From positions 804,620 through 868,619 of the forward strand of contig JAWWNJ010000110.1 in the NCBI GenBank assembly GCA_037176885.1: a DNA stretch of 64,000 nucleotides, read 5' to 3'. Within the stretch, counting starts at the first letter, position 1; each line of letters begins with the position of its first letter. Below are positions 1 to 11,488 of the stretch, one piece after another. A program made the position numbers and the translations under genes. The notes under the pieces were generated by a model, which did not search any database, was not told the DNA's origin, and saw nothing but the letters and a program-made list of their open reading frames with translations. The DNA comes from Favolaschia claudopus. Taxonomy: Eukaryota > Basidiomycota > Agaricomycetes > Agaricales > Mycenaceae.

Positions 1-1322
1 ATTCTGCTGGGTATGGTCACGGTCCAGGTAAGTCCTCCGCCGGCATTCCTCGACTCCTACTAATTGAACAGATTTACGTGTATTATATGAACTTCCCTCT
101 TGATTCCAGAATCATCAAGGCTCTGGTGCGTAACTGACTCCGATTGCTTTTCGAATGCCAAAACAGCAGTGCTTAGATTGCTATAATCTGGATAACCGAG
201 GCCGCTCATGCTGTAGCAACCTGCCATGGGATGTATAAGGTAACGGTTACACGATACGGCCACCTAGACTTGCCTATACCTCTTGAGCTTTGCATGGCTG
301 CTATTCTCGGCAACGCGATTCATCCTGTGGTGCAGGCGCGTTGCATTCTGTATCGTCTCGTTTACTGTTCTTACAACATCCTGTACAGGCCATATTTATC
401 GCTCGCATCTACCAGTTTTCCAAGCACTTGTCGAATCGGGCCCTCACAGCCGTTTGCTGGGCCATATCTGGATTCACGTTGGGTGCAACAGTCTTGCTCT
501 CGATAAAGGTGTTTGCCGCCACCTCCCTTGATCTGTTCGAAGAAGAATGGGATTGGCTCATTCTCGGCTTATTTGGGGCGACGGGTGGAGTTGACTTGAT
601 AATCGCCGCGTCGATGTGCTACTACACCCTCAAAATTCGAGCGATATTGAAAGTCGAGTACGTCGCTTTTTAGTTTGCTCTTCGATTCATATGCTCATGG
701 CCGCAATACAGGACTGGCACAATAGACACGATTATATCGTGGACTGCTCGTGAGCAAATGCTGGACTGGTTTTGTCGTTGTTTGAACGCATTCCGCAGAG
801 ACGGGGTTGTTCACATGCATGGCTGCAATCGCAGTGGCTGTCTGCGTTAGTCTGATTCCTTGTTGGATGCTCTGATTTTGGATCCTTACTGAATGCGACA
901 GTTCGCTACCATGAGACGTGACCACGTATGGCTTCCCCTTCTCATTGTTACAACCGGAAGTGTGTTGTCTTCTTGCAATTTTCAATCAATACCACTGACG
1001 CTGATTTCCATGTTTAGTTTATAGCAACTCCCTCCTGTCTTTACTCAATGGAAGACTGAATCTTGGCTATCAAACCGAGTCCCCTTTCGTCTTCTCCCTT
1101 TCAACATTCCGCAAAACGAATCGCAGTCGCGGCCTACGTAATGCGCAATTTTCGGTGAGTGTGGTGAGGCGACAGGTTCAAAGATGATCAACTGATTCTC
1201 AGCAGGATCCTCCCAACGTCCACCTAGAATTACCACCGCCCGCGACACCGAAGCCGGGTTCTATTTGGGTAAGATTCAGGCTGGATTTTGTTCGCTGTGT
1301 ACTGACCCGATCGCTCTTTTGA
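1..1322 (+). CDS. DUF6534-type seven-transmembrane protein, 5' partial
   Basis: The gene starts before the window. Joining exons gives a continuous polytopic membrane protein: exon 1-27 (ending GMVTVQ), exon 72-129 (IYVYYMNFPLDSRIIKAL), exon 177 to about 335 (IAIIWITEAAHA, then VATCHGMYKVTVTRYG), a long exon from 389 (AIFIARIYQFSK) to about 655, then shorter exons holding WTAQTGLFTCMAAIAVAVC and YSNSLLSLLNGRLN. This layout, with TETGL-like and YSNSLL.SLN.R blocks near the end, is characteristic of the DUF6534 family, abundant in agaricomycetes and of unknown function. The likely end is a Pro-rich tail stopping at 1320-1322; a further intron at about 1269 could extend it. The intron near 330-388 can be spliced from GT at 330 or from GC at 336; the latter keeps a Val-Gln pair that I recall from the family. 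No function is inferred. Confidence 0.75.
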
Positions 1323-1558
1323 AAGGCTGGGTCAACGCGTGCTGGATCCACCCATGCGGAATCAGCAGGGATGACGCGCCACTACACATTGGCACGCATG
1401 TCGACTGTCCAACAACCTCCGCTGGGTTTACCAATGGCCGTATGAATGCGGCACACTGTATCTTCATCGCTTTGTAATTATAGCCCTGTATTGAAAGAAC
1501 ATTTTCGCGCTTCGGTTGTTATGCTCTAGACCCCTACAAAATGTCTCCGATTTTGCCT
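1323..1558. other. intergenic, convergent gene ends
   Basis: No gene is recognised here. The stretch lies between the end of the DUF6534 gene (+) and the end of the DUF1295 gene (-) and probably holds both 3' untranslated regions. Short ORFs on both strands here have no recognisable content. Confidence 0.5.
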
Positions 1559-2847
1559 CTACTCGTCCTTCGCCTCTTTGCCCCACACTGTCCTCTCAAC
1601 TTCGACTCGTCCTCCGGTTATTGCCAGCCACAGTCCCTTACCGGCGGTGGCGAGAGGGCTGAACATGCCCACACGTGCCCGGTACGCGGTGTACGCGGGA
1701 TACTTTGAAGCAGTAATGGCTTCGGTATACAGTGTGGAGGAAAAGAAGAGTATGGAAAGGGCCACTGCGGGTGTCAACGGAGCGATGGCCGTCAGCAGGG
1801 AGCCCAAGTCGAATTTTCCTGCCACGAATGCTGAGGTGCGCAGGTTGGTGATGGAGAGGAGCTGGGAGGAGGGGAGGGACGCAATGTTCATGATCCACCA
1901 GAAGGATTGTTCGCAGGCGAAGTTGGGATGCCGCGACCATGCCCAGAGACCACGCGTAACGAAACCGCGTTCTGCGTCGGCGGGAGCCCATTGGAGGCGC
2001 GAACCTATCCATTGGTGGGTGGTGTGGAAGCGGCGGGGCTCGTGTTTGAAAGCTTGGTAGGCGTATTGTTGGTTGTCTGAGGTGAACTCTAGGACGAGGA
2101 TGAGGAGGGAGAGAAATATGACGAAATAATCGCGGTTTTCGAGGGGCTGGGGTGGTTGGGATGCGGCGATGTAGGCGGGAATGCCGAGCGCCAGCAGGAG
2201 GACGTTCTGAATGAAGCCTGTTTGTTGAATATGATATGAGTGAAAGTCACCAACGAAAAGAATTGCACAGCACTGATGAAGCCGAGGTTGAATATTTGGA
2301 AGAGAATTGGGTGCATTTGCTGGCGAAGGACGAGCCAACGGTAGTCTTCGTCCTTGCTGTATCAATTTTTTTTTTGTTAGCTACGCGGATTGGAGGTGAG
2401 AAATGCCACGTACAGGTTGAACAGACCGCGCCTGTACGTGTTGTAGCTCAATCTACGCGTATATGAGGAGATGTGAGGGAGAGCACGGCGTCAAGCAGCA
2501 AACCTAAACATCCAAGTTACAATGAGCGCCAGCATCATGAGAGCTCTCGGGTTGTATGCCCCCGGTGGGATACCGAGGGAGGCGGGTGTGTATGGAACGA
2601 GATAGAAAGGCTGCGTTTGGGGCCAGAGCGGAAGCAAGGCGAAGTACGCGGTGTAAATGGTCGGCAAGAACGTCCAGAGGCGGTCGACTTGGGAGACATT
2701 GGAGGTGATTATGGACGCGACGTAGGTTGCGACTGTCGAAAAAATGCAAAACTGGACCGGCCACTGGAAAGCAGGGGGGATGGAGCCGAGAACGTCCATG
2801 GCGTCGGTGGTGGAAGAAGTCGTGGGCAAGGTCAAAGCTAAGATCAT
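1559..2847 (-). CDS. DUF1295 / steroid-reductase-like membrane protein
   Basis: Reading leftwards, exon 1 begins at 2847 and encodes hydrophobic segments ending near WMFR. A second exon gives LSYNTYRRGLFNL, and a 57-nt intron (GTACGT...ATACAG) leads into KDEDYRWLVLRQQ. A further intron joins NLGFIS to FIQNVLLLALGIPAYIA. The last exon carries the family signature SRHPNFACEQSFWW and ends at 1559. RRG..DLKDEDYRW and SRHPN...E...W are hallmarks of DUF1295 proteins, related to 3-oxo-5-alpha-steroid 4-dehydrogenases and isoprenylcysteine methyltransferases; these are integral membrane reductase-like proteins, mostly without a proven substrate. About six hydrophobic segments are visible. The gene is divergent from the peroxiredoxin gene, sharing an upstream region of about 350 bp. 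Assignment to the family is secure; substrate is unknown. Confidence 0.85.
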
Positions 2848-3199
2848 ACGACGAATTTTAGGGAATTACGGCGGATACTTCCCACCTCTCACTCTCCCAC
2901 CGCTACAAATGGTCACTCACTCTCTACATTTTTTGTGTGTTCACCTCTGTTCACCTCAGGCTGAGGTATAAACGTCTGTACACCGTTCAAGACGAAGCGT
3001 TGACGCCTGTTTCAATTATTCGAAGGCCTTGGCAATGGCTATAGCGATTAAGCATTCTCTCGTGACAGGCACCATTGCGCCATCGATTTTGTGTCTCGTC
3101 GCGCACGCCATTCTTGTCAATTCTTCGTCACCTTGAAGGCTTTATCTACTTAAGCCAGCTTTGGTCGCCTAATCCCCATCTTGCTTCCTTCTTATCCAA

Positions 3200-4147
3200 A
3201 TGGCCTCTTTCCCCAAGCACGAGTACTCCCTCCGTCTCGGCAGCACCGCGCCAAACTTTGACGCAGAGACGACCATCGGCAAGATCAACTTTCACGAATG
3301 GCTCGGTGACTCTTGGGTATATATATGTTCGCGCTTTCATTTTTATCTCGTTTTTACTCGACTTTCCAGGGCATTCTATTCTCGCACCCCGGAGGTTTGT
3401 ATTTTCGAATCGAATCGAACAGGAGCATTTGACTACCCATCGATCTTATTGCAGACTTTACCCCCGTCTGCACGACCGAACTCGGTGAAGTCGCACGTCG
3501 CGCACCCGACTTTGCCAAGCGCAATATCAAGGTCATCGGTATCTCCGCTAACAACCTCGACGACCACAAAAAGTGGATCGAGGACATCAACTCCTACGGC
3601 GGCAAAGTCGGACCCACGGATGTCCAGTTCCCCATCATCGCAGACGCCGACCGCAGAATATCCTACATCTACGACATGCTCGACTACCAGGATGCGACCA
3701 ACAAGGACCTGAAGGGGCTTCCGTTCACTGTCCGTCATCTTTCCTCCTTTCCATGCGCGAAACTAACCCACGCGATCAGATTCGCACTGTGTTCGTTATT
3801 GACCCGAAGAAGGTCATTCGCCTCACGCTCTCATACCCTGCTGTGGCCGGTCGTAACTTTGTCAGTCTTAGATCCTGTTACTTATATCCACATCTTAACT
3901 CGAAACCGTCAGGACGAGATTCTTCGCGCGGTGGACGCGATCCAGCTCGGCGACAAGCACCGCATCGCGACGCCCGTGAACTGGAAACAGGGCGAGGACG
4001 TCATCATTCATGCTAGTGTGAACAACGAGGAGGCCAAGACGTTGTTCCCCGACCATACTGTGCACCTGGTATGTTTGAGCATATTTCGGGAACAAAGCAT
4101 ATGCTGACGGCAATTCTCAGCCATACCTTCGCACAACCCCCCTCTAA
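3200..4147 (+). CDS. 1-Cys peroxiredoxin (Prx6 family)
   Basis: The start ATG at 3200 opens MASFPKHEYSLRLGSTAPNF. A first intron (about 3318-3369) is followed by a very short exon (GILFSHPG) and another intron, giving the peroxidatic motif PGDFTPVCTTELGEVAR with the conserved Thr and Cys. Later exons give IKVIGISANNLDDHKKWIED, FPIIADADRRISYIYDML, and the Prx6-type C-terminal half TVFVIDPKKVIRLTLSYPA, NFDEILRAVDAIQL, then ATPVNWKQGEDVIIH. The protein ends PYLRTTPL at 4147. The long C-terminal extension and the absence of a second resolving Cys motif place it in the 1-Cys Prx6/yeast Prx1 group, which reduces hydroperoxides using thiols. No mitochondrial presequence is evident, so a cytosolic location is likely. 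Five short introns are needed. Confidence 0.93.
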
Positions 4148-4322
4148 GTTTATTTGTGAATATGAAGAAGCTGTATTGATAGAGAAAGACGTTACGATGT
4201 AAAGCTTTTATGAACTATCGCTATTCTCTTGTGGAAATGTAAAAGTTGTAAATGAACCGACGAGTCGGACGAAGGAGGAGCGATCCCGTGACCGCGAACG
4301 CATCTTGTTTCCTTCCACCACC
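4148..4322. promoter_or_regulatory. short tandem intergenic region
   Basis: About 175 bp separates the peroxiredoxin stop from the next ATG on the same strand. It must hold the peroxiredoxin 3' end and the promoter of the cysteine-synthase-like gene. No clear motif was recognised. Confidence 0.3.
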
Positions 4323-6306
4323 ATGCTGCAGCAATACATTCCGCGATCCGCTCGTCCCCTGGTGCTTGGAATTCTAATTGGAATATCTTTATCTGTGTCT
4401 TCATCCGCCGTGGTTCAATATGTTCGGCGGCGCAGGCGGCGCATCGCACAACTCTCCCAATCCCAAATTTACAAACTCGAAAACCGACCAATTGAACTGC
4501 GAAGCGACGATATACTCGATGGCTTAACAGGCGTGATTGGTTCGTATCTCTGAATGTCTTCTGGTACCGTCAAGGACGTCGAACAGGCAATACTCCGCTC
4601 ATCCGGATAAATTCTCTCTCCAGCGCACTTGGAGTTGAGATTTTGGCAAAAGCCGAGGCAGGTCTTCTTGGCGGCGGCATTACTGTGCTGATACGACTAT
4701 AGTTTCTTAATCCAGGGGGGAGCGTCAAAGATCGTGTCGCCGTGCGAAGTGAGTCTATTGCGATTATTTCTTCATCTTCTCAAGAAAAGCATTGTAGTGA
4801 TCGATGACGCTGAGCGTCAAGGTCTTATTCACCCGCACACTGGCTCCCGCATTTTTGAGGGAACATCGGGTTCAACTGGGATTTCTCTGGCCATGGTCGC
4901 GCATGCGAGAGGATACGACGTAAGTGAGTGTGTATGTATTTCTATGTATCGTGCCTATATCTCGCTTGCTCATTAGCTATCATAACGCCTGATGATATGG
5001 CCGCCGAGAAATTGCATGCTCTGCGCTCGCTTGGTGCGGACGTGGAGCAAGTTCGCCCTGCAAGCATTGTTGACAAGAAGCAGGTCTGCGAGTGTTCCCC
5101 TGGTTGATCTGCTGTCGCTGATGTTTAGCAGTTCGTTGTAAGACTTGATTCATGTGTATCGCAATGTGGTTGCGGACATTCACCTTCACCCCCAGAACAT
5201 TGCCAAAGAACGAGCTCTAGCATTCTCCAGCACTTCCTCGACTTCTGTAGTCTCCGGTCTGGGAGAATCCATCGCCGTCTTGACGTACACCGATGCGCGA
5301 GGGTTTTTCGCTGACCAGTTTGAGAATAAGAGCAATTATGATGCTCATTTCGACGGGACAGGTCCAGAGATTTGGCGCCAAACTAACGGGACTGTTAAGG
5401 CGTTTGTGAGTGGGGCAGGTGAGTTGCTTAATTTTACGCATAGACATCTCACCTAGAGCTTTGTGCTCCTCGCTTCACACATATAGGCACCGGCGGGACG
5501 ATTGCTGGCGTTGGCCGCTTCCTCAAATCAATGGACGAGGACGTGGTCATTTGTCTCGCTGACTGCGAAGGTAGCGGACTCTACAATAAGGTTGCATTCA
5601 GCGTTTACTACCTCAGCACGCCCGAATTACCTGTTTTAAGGTCACGCATGGGGTGATGTTCGACCAGCGAGAAAAGGAGGGGACAAAACGACGGCACCAA
5701 GTTGATACCGTCGTGGAGGGAATGTCCGTTCTTGTTTGCTCTTCAGATCTCAGTGGTTGACCTTGTGCAGTGGACTCAATCGTCTCACTCAGAACCTTGA
5801 GCTCGGACTGCCAATTATTGACGACGCTGTTCGGTAAACCATTTTCTCGTTAAGCTGACATTGCTGATCTCAAAGTTGTGAATTTGTCAGTGTAACAGAC
5901 CCTGAAGCGGTGGCCATGGCACGATATTTAGTCAAGCATGATGGCGTCTTCATAGGGTCGAGCAGTGCTTGCAATCTTGTCGCGTGTATCCGGCTCGTCA
6001 AAAAGATGGGCTGGCACAAGGGAGAACGGGTCGTCACTGTTTTGTATGTTTTCTTCGGCGCTTCCGGTCGCTAAAGCTCACATTGTTTTAAGATGCGACT
6101 CTGGAGCCCGACATTATTCTAAGGTGCGTGTAGCTTTCCTCCTCGTCCGAGCTTACACACAATACGTCCATGATCAGTTTTGGTGAGTGGAATGTTCCAG
6201 ACTAGAGTCGGTGTGTATCTGAAGGGCCTGTAGGAACGACGAATACTTGCTGAAAGCAGGCACCCCTATCGACACATCCATCATTGAGGAGATGATCTCA
6301 ACTTAG
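4323..6306 (+). CDS. membrane-anchored cysteine-synthase-like PLP enzyme
   Basis: ATG at 4323 begins MLQQYIPRSARPLVLGILIG, an N-terminal hydrophobic anchor followed by an Arg-rich stretch (VRRRRRRIAQL). Many small exons then give a fold-type II PLP enzyme of the OAS sulfhydrylase/cystathionine beta-synthase family: GLTGVIGNTPLIRI, LNPGGSVKDRVA with the PLP-binding Lys, a GLIHPHTGSRIFEGTSGSTG block matching the family (T)SGNTG phosphate/substrate loop, a Gly-rich GTGGTIAGVGRFLK loop, and a GSSSACNL-type segment. The C-terminus (NDEYLLKAGTPIDTSIIEEM) ends at 6306. The closest described type is fungal mitochondrial-outer-membrane cysteine synthase 2 (yeast Mcy1), whose physiological reaction is uncertain. 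At least eight introns are required, several of them poorly resolved by eye. Confidence 0.82.
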
Positions 6307-6551
6307 AGAAACTCCCGTTGCAAGATGTGGTGGATTGCTGTATCTAGAGCGAACATATGCATGTACTCGGTAGCTGCACTGAATCGAGGATGCTTAGACC
6401 GTCTTACCATGACAATGTTGCCATGACGTGAAAGCAGTTGTGTGACTGTGACTACACGTGCCTCACGCGCACGCGCGACGCGTTTCGACAACTGTCACAA
6501 AGGAACCGTGACTCTCCCTCGAACTTACACAGGAGTCGCAGACACGCCGAG

Positions 6552-9500
6552 ATGGCGGACTCATTCGAGCTGCGCGACGAGGTGCAAGCACTACAAGACG
6601 TCGACACTTACTCTATTGGCCATGATCATGACCTCTCCAGTGAAGACCCGGCGCGTTTGTTGGAAGGCACGTCCCCTGTACCACTACCCCCGTTTACCTG
6701 ACCTTTGCCCAGGCGCCGTCGAGGCTGTTGCGGAATCAAGTGAAGCCATCGGAGACCCAGAGGTCTTCGACGTCTATCGCAGTCTACTCAAGCACTCGGA
6801 TGCCGTCCCGGGTCCAACCATGAGCAAGCTCCTCGATTCCCTGACTTCGGGTTTGCAGGCCGAACTTGACGCAACCATTCGCGATCTCGATGATGAAAAG
6901 CAGGTGTATCTCGCACACAAAGCCCCACTCGAGATGTACGCGTTCCTGCTCCAGTGGTTCGTCACGGCCGCGGAGAAAGTCAAACAGACGGACGGCGACG
7001 GTCCTGGGACCCCTGCACCCAAGGCTAAGAAGGCGCGTGGTGGCAAGACAGCGGCTGCTGGGCGCTCTGGACGCACCGCATCCTCCAAAAAGACGGAATG
7101 GACGTGGATGGATCAGATTCCCGCCACTCTGAACCTCATCAGCAAGGTACTTCGGCTGTCTACTCTGCGGATATGGCCCACCACCGCCGAAAGAGATACA
7201 TTCATCAGGTGCGTCCCTATGCTACTCGTCGCCTCTCCCTTTCTCAATCTCGAGCAGTTGTCTAACGCGCCCCGCGTACCATGTCACCGAAAGCGAATTA
7301 TATATGAAACAGCAGGACATCAAGTTGAGCGTTTACAAGGTCATATGCCTTGCCGTCAAGCACCATGGTCATGCTCTTACGGCTCAAATCTCCATCATTC
7401 AAAGTCTGCAGTTCTCTGAGCACCTTTCCGAACCCATGGCCGAATGTCTCACGATTCTCGCGAAAGAGTTTGACCATGCTCAACTTGGAGATGAGATTCT
7501 TCGTGAGATTGGCGGGATGACTTTCATCGGCCAGGACAACAAGGGTCCACGCACTTTTTCGAAGTTCCTAATCAAGTTCTCTGAACTTGCCCCGCGTCTC
7601 ATGCTTAAACAAATCAGTTTGCTCCTTGGGCAACTTGATTCTGAGGTCTGTGTTCAACATCCTTACACTGGACGAATCCTCACAAAATAACAGGCGTACC
7701 CCATGCGCATTGGGGTCGTTGAAGTTATAGGGGCCATCATCCAAGATCTCGCAGACGGGAGTGAGGAAGACGAATCGTCCGACGGACCACAAAAGAAGCA
7801 GATTAACGGGCTTTATGACATCCTACTTGAGCGGGCACTCGACACTTCGTCGTATGTACGCACCAAGGTCCTCAATGTGCTCTCCCGTCTGTGCGACATG
7901 AAGAAAGCCAAATTTCCGAAGCAACGGCTGGCCATAACACAGGTTGCGGTCGGCGCACTCGAGGACAAGGTTGCCACAGTGCGCAAGAGTGCGGTGGCTT
8001 TGATTGTCAAGTTGCTTTTGACACACCCATATGGTCTCAGATATGGTGGTATGCTGACGCTTGAGACGTGGGAGGATGATTACAAGGCTTTGAAGGCGGA
8101 GTTGGCCAAGATCGAGGGGGCTGTAGGCGAGCCGCAAGAGGCGACCCAGGAGGACGATGATCCACAGTCGAAAGAGAAAGCGGACGATTCCATGGATGTT
8201 GATGGCGAGGACGGTGGAGGTGATACCGACGTAGAGGAGGGCGGTGACGAAGATGAAGATGAAGATGAAGACGAGGAGGATCTGTCTGCCATGTCTGTCG
8301 ATCCTGAGGCTGGTGAGGACCAAACGCCGAAGAAGAAGAAAAAGAGAAAAGCCCCGAAGCTGAAGCCGCGCAAGTCTCAAATCGCCGTCGACATGACGAA
8401 CGAGCAAGTGGCGCTCGAAACGCTGCAGACGAACGAATTGCTGCACTTACGCCTACGTAAAAAATATTACGCCGAGGCTCTCAACTTCATTCGCCAAATC
8501 GAGGGCACAATGGAGATCATGGAAAAGCTTCTGGGGAGTAAAAACAAGCCCGAGGTGCTTGAGGCGATCGAATTTTTCCGCGTTGCGCATGAGTACAAGT
8601 TTGCAAGAGCTGAGGCGAGTGTTGCTTTCATCCGGCTTGCGCGTCTCTGACTGTTCTGTAGGCGGGAATCAAAAAAATGTTACACCTCATCTGGAACAAG
8701 GACAACAGTAGCTCGACGTCAGAGGATGGACAGGAGCTGAAAGGTATACGGCAACGGCTCCTCGAATGCTACAGGCAACTGTACTTTGACCCTATCGTCG
8801 GGATGGAACCCAAGGCCCAGGTCAACCGCATTGCCAAAAACATGATCGAGTGAGTGGGTCTTCTTTCCGGATGCTCGTTACGCTGAATTCGAGATAGGTT
8901 AACATACAATGCTACTCTGGCTGAACTCACAAGCTTGGAGGAGATGATGCGCATAATGATGGACGACGACCAAATTCATGGCGACGTGATAGCAAAGCTT
9001 TGGAGCGTATACAGTGAGTGCCTCAGCTGTAATTCTAACACCAACATGACTGGTCCGATAGGCATCAACAAATCTCTCCCTAAAGCGCAACGCCGAGGCG
9101 CCATAATCATCCTGGGCATGTTGGCTCTAGCAAAACGTGGCGTCCTCACTGACCACGTCGACGTAATGCTCAAAGTCGGCTTGGGACATCTGGGCAAAGT
9201 AGGTTTCCTCTGTTTCTATTCCTTCGTCGTATTGCTCACCATCCGTTAGGCGGATCTAACATTAGCGCGATACACTTGCGTTGCACTGCAGCGTCTAAAC
9301 GGAAGTGCCAAAAAGATCAAAGGTCGATTTATTGTCCTCGTTAGCTTCACGCAAAAACTGAAGAACAACCAGGATCCCTGCTTGACAAGACAATTCGAAT
9401 TGAGATGGACCATCAAATTTTCGATAAGCTGCAAGAGGCTGTATTGAATCCATCTCGCTCGAAGGAATGGTTTGGGCTCGCCGAGCAAGCGATAAACACC

Positions 9501-11339
9501 GCATATGCACTTGGGGAGCATCCTGACGTGCTATGCAACACGCTCATAAAGAAGCTCACTGTGCGTGCATTCTCCCCACGCGCTCCCCCCGCCGCAGAAG
9601 AGCCCTCGCAACCTGTGGAGGAGCAAATGCCTCCTGCAGACCGAGATCCAGACGCCATGGACGAGGATCAGCCTCATCCCGGCGATGGCTCTATGGATTC
9701 CACTGCAGCGCCGGCCAAAGAGACTAAAAGTGGCGACGTTGGGGATGCGTTTGAGCTGAGCCAGCTGCTGTTTGTGGTGGGACACGTCGCCATCAAGCAT
9801 ATCGTATACCTTGAATTAGTTGAGCGCGAGTGGAAGCGGCAGAAAGACGAGAAGGACGGAGGTTTGTCTTGGTTTCTGGTGCTTTCGCTCTTATTCATGT
9901 GGTGTCTTACAGCAGATAAACAAGCCAATCCCAAGGCGAAGGAAAGAGAGGAACTTGATCAGGTCGCAGGTAACGCAGAGGACGAGATCGGCGAACGGAT
10001 AGCGGCGGTCCGCGAGTCGGAACTATTGTACGGCCCCGGCTCGTTACTCGCGCTCTACGGACCCATGCTTGTGCATGTTTGCGGCAGCCCACACAAGTAC
10101 AAGGTGGGGGCTTATGATAATATGTGCAAAAACCACCATTTATTTTCATTCATAGAACCGAACACTGAGGGCGGCGGCCACATTGTCTTTCAGCAAGTTC
10201 CTCTGCGTCAGCTCACAATTTTGTGACCAAAATCACTTGTTATTGTTCAAAATCCTCGAAACGTCGAAGAATGCCAATATCCGCAGCAATATTGTCATTG
10301 CACTCGGCGATGTTGCCGTGTCATTCAGCAGCATAATCGACGAGAACAGCAACGAACTGTACAAGGGTCTTTCAGACCCCAATCTGGTTGTCAAAAAGAA
10401 CACGCTAATGGTGTTGACTCATTTGATCTTGAATGGGATGATTAAGGTGAAAGGCCAGCTCGGGGAAATGGCAAAATGCATCGAGGACCCCGACACGCGC
10501 ATATCTGATCTCGCCAAGTTGTTCTTCAAGGAGCTGTCGACTAAAGACAATGCGATATACAACAACTTGCCGGATGGTAAGTCGATCTCGTCTTTATGAG
10601 TAGCGACACTGATCTTTCCTGCAGTCATCAGCCACCTGGGAATAGGAGAACATGCGGTGGATGAGGAAACCTTCCAGCGGACATTGACGTACATTTTCAC
10701 GTTCATCGAAAAGGTGAACTATTCCCGAGGCGTCTTTTGACTGTATCTCACTATTCAACAGGAAAAGCAAGCAGAGAGCATCGTCGAGAAGCTCTGCCAA
10801 CGATTCCATCTTTCGGAGGAACCGCGACAATGGCGAGACATTGCATTCTGCCTCTCACTTCTGCCCTTCAAGTCAGAGCGGTCGGTGAAGAAACTCATCG
10901 ACGGACTGCAGCATTACCGCGACAAGCTGCATGAGGAGACGGTGTTCGAGCGGTTTACAGAAATTCTGGTCAAGGTCGGTCGTGCCGTCGTTGTGTCGTT
11001 CTCCTCCTGAGACGCTTTGTAGGCCCGCCAAAACAAATCGCCGAACAAGCCGGACACTGAATTGGCCGAATTTGAGACGGTGAGCTTGGGTTAGACTTGT
11101 ATTGAGAATTCGGGAGTTTCTAAGCAGCACTGTAGATCTTGGAAGAAAGCAAATTACAAGGCGAAGAGGATCGGGATCTTGAGAAGCGAGTTCAGGGCAA
11201 GAAGGCGGTGGCGAAGAAAAAGGCGTCGAAGCGAAGTGAGTTCCAAGACATTTCTCATTGCCACATGGCTAACATTTGACCAGAGGCAGCACGCAAAAAG
11301 GCGGCGCCAGTGGAGAAAGAGGAGGATGAGGAGGAGTGA
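6552..11339 (+). CDS. cnd1: condensin complex subunit 1 (Cnd1 / CAP-D2)
   Basis: ATG at 6552 begins MADSFELRDEVQALQDVD. The protein matches the HEAT-repeat, non-SMC condensin subunit Cnd1/YCS4/CAP-D2: an N-terminal Cnd1_N region (DVYRSLLKHSDAVPGPTMSK), RIWPTTAERDTFI, then after an intron CLTRPAYHVTESELYMKQQD, IQSLQFSEHLSEPMAECLTI and KFSELAPRLMLKQISLLL. A long acidic linker follows (about 8200-8300). The conserved C-terminal HEAT block has LCVSSQFCDQNHLLLFKILE and SNIVIALGDVAVSFSSII, then the repeated DPN.VVKKNTLMVLTHLILN unit. The tail is Lys/Glu rich and ends EEDEEE at 11339. The encoded chain is over 1,200 residues, as expected. Condensin compacts mitotic chromosomes in the nucleus. The first intron (6655 or 6667 to 6712) has two workable donors. 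It is convergent with the zuotin gene. Confidence 0.93.
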
Positions 11340-11488
11340 TAGACCGATCTATAGGCAGAATGCTATCTATCTTATTGTTGTAACGATAATCTATATGTAT
11401 GTATCACCAGTGTTGTGTTTTAGGGATCTTGCTTGCCAGAAATGTGCGAAATGTATTCAAGTCTATAGGTCTACAGATCTCATCGTGA

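Noticed and set aside
1578..2060. 160-codon + strand ORF
   Set aside because: Lies wholly antisense to the well supported DUF1295 exon; shadow frame.
6655..6712. Apparent GC-AG intron in the condensin gene (donor at 6667)
   Set aside because: A GT donor at 6655 with the same acceptor also keeps the frame, so a non-canonical intron is not required. Similar first impressions in the DUF6534 gene (GC at 336 versus GT at 330) and the DUF1295 gene (a 30-nt GC intron versus a 57-nt GT intron) also have canonical alternatives.
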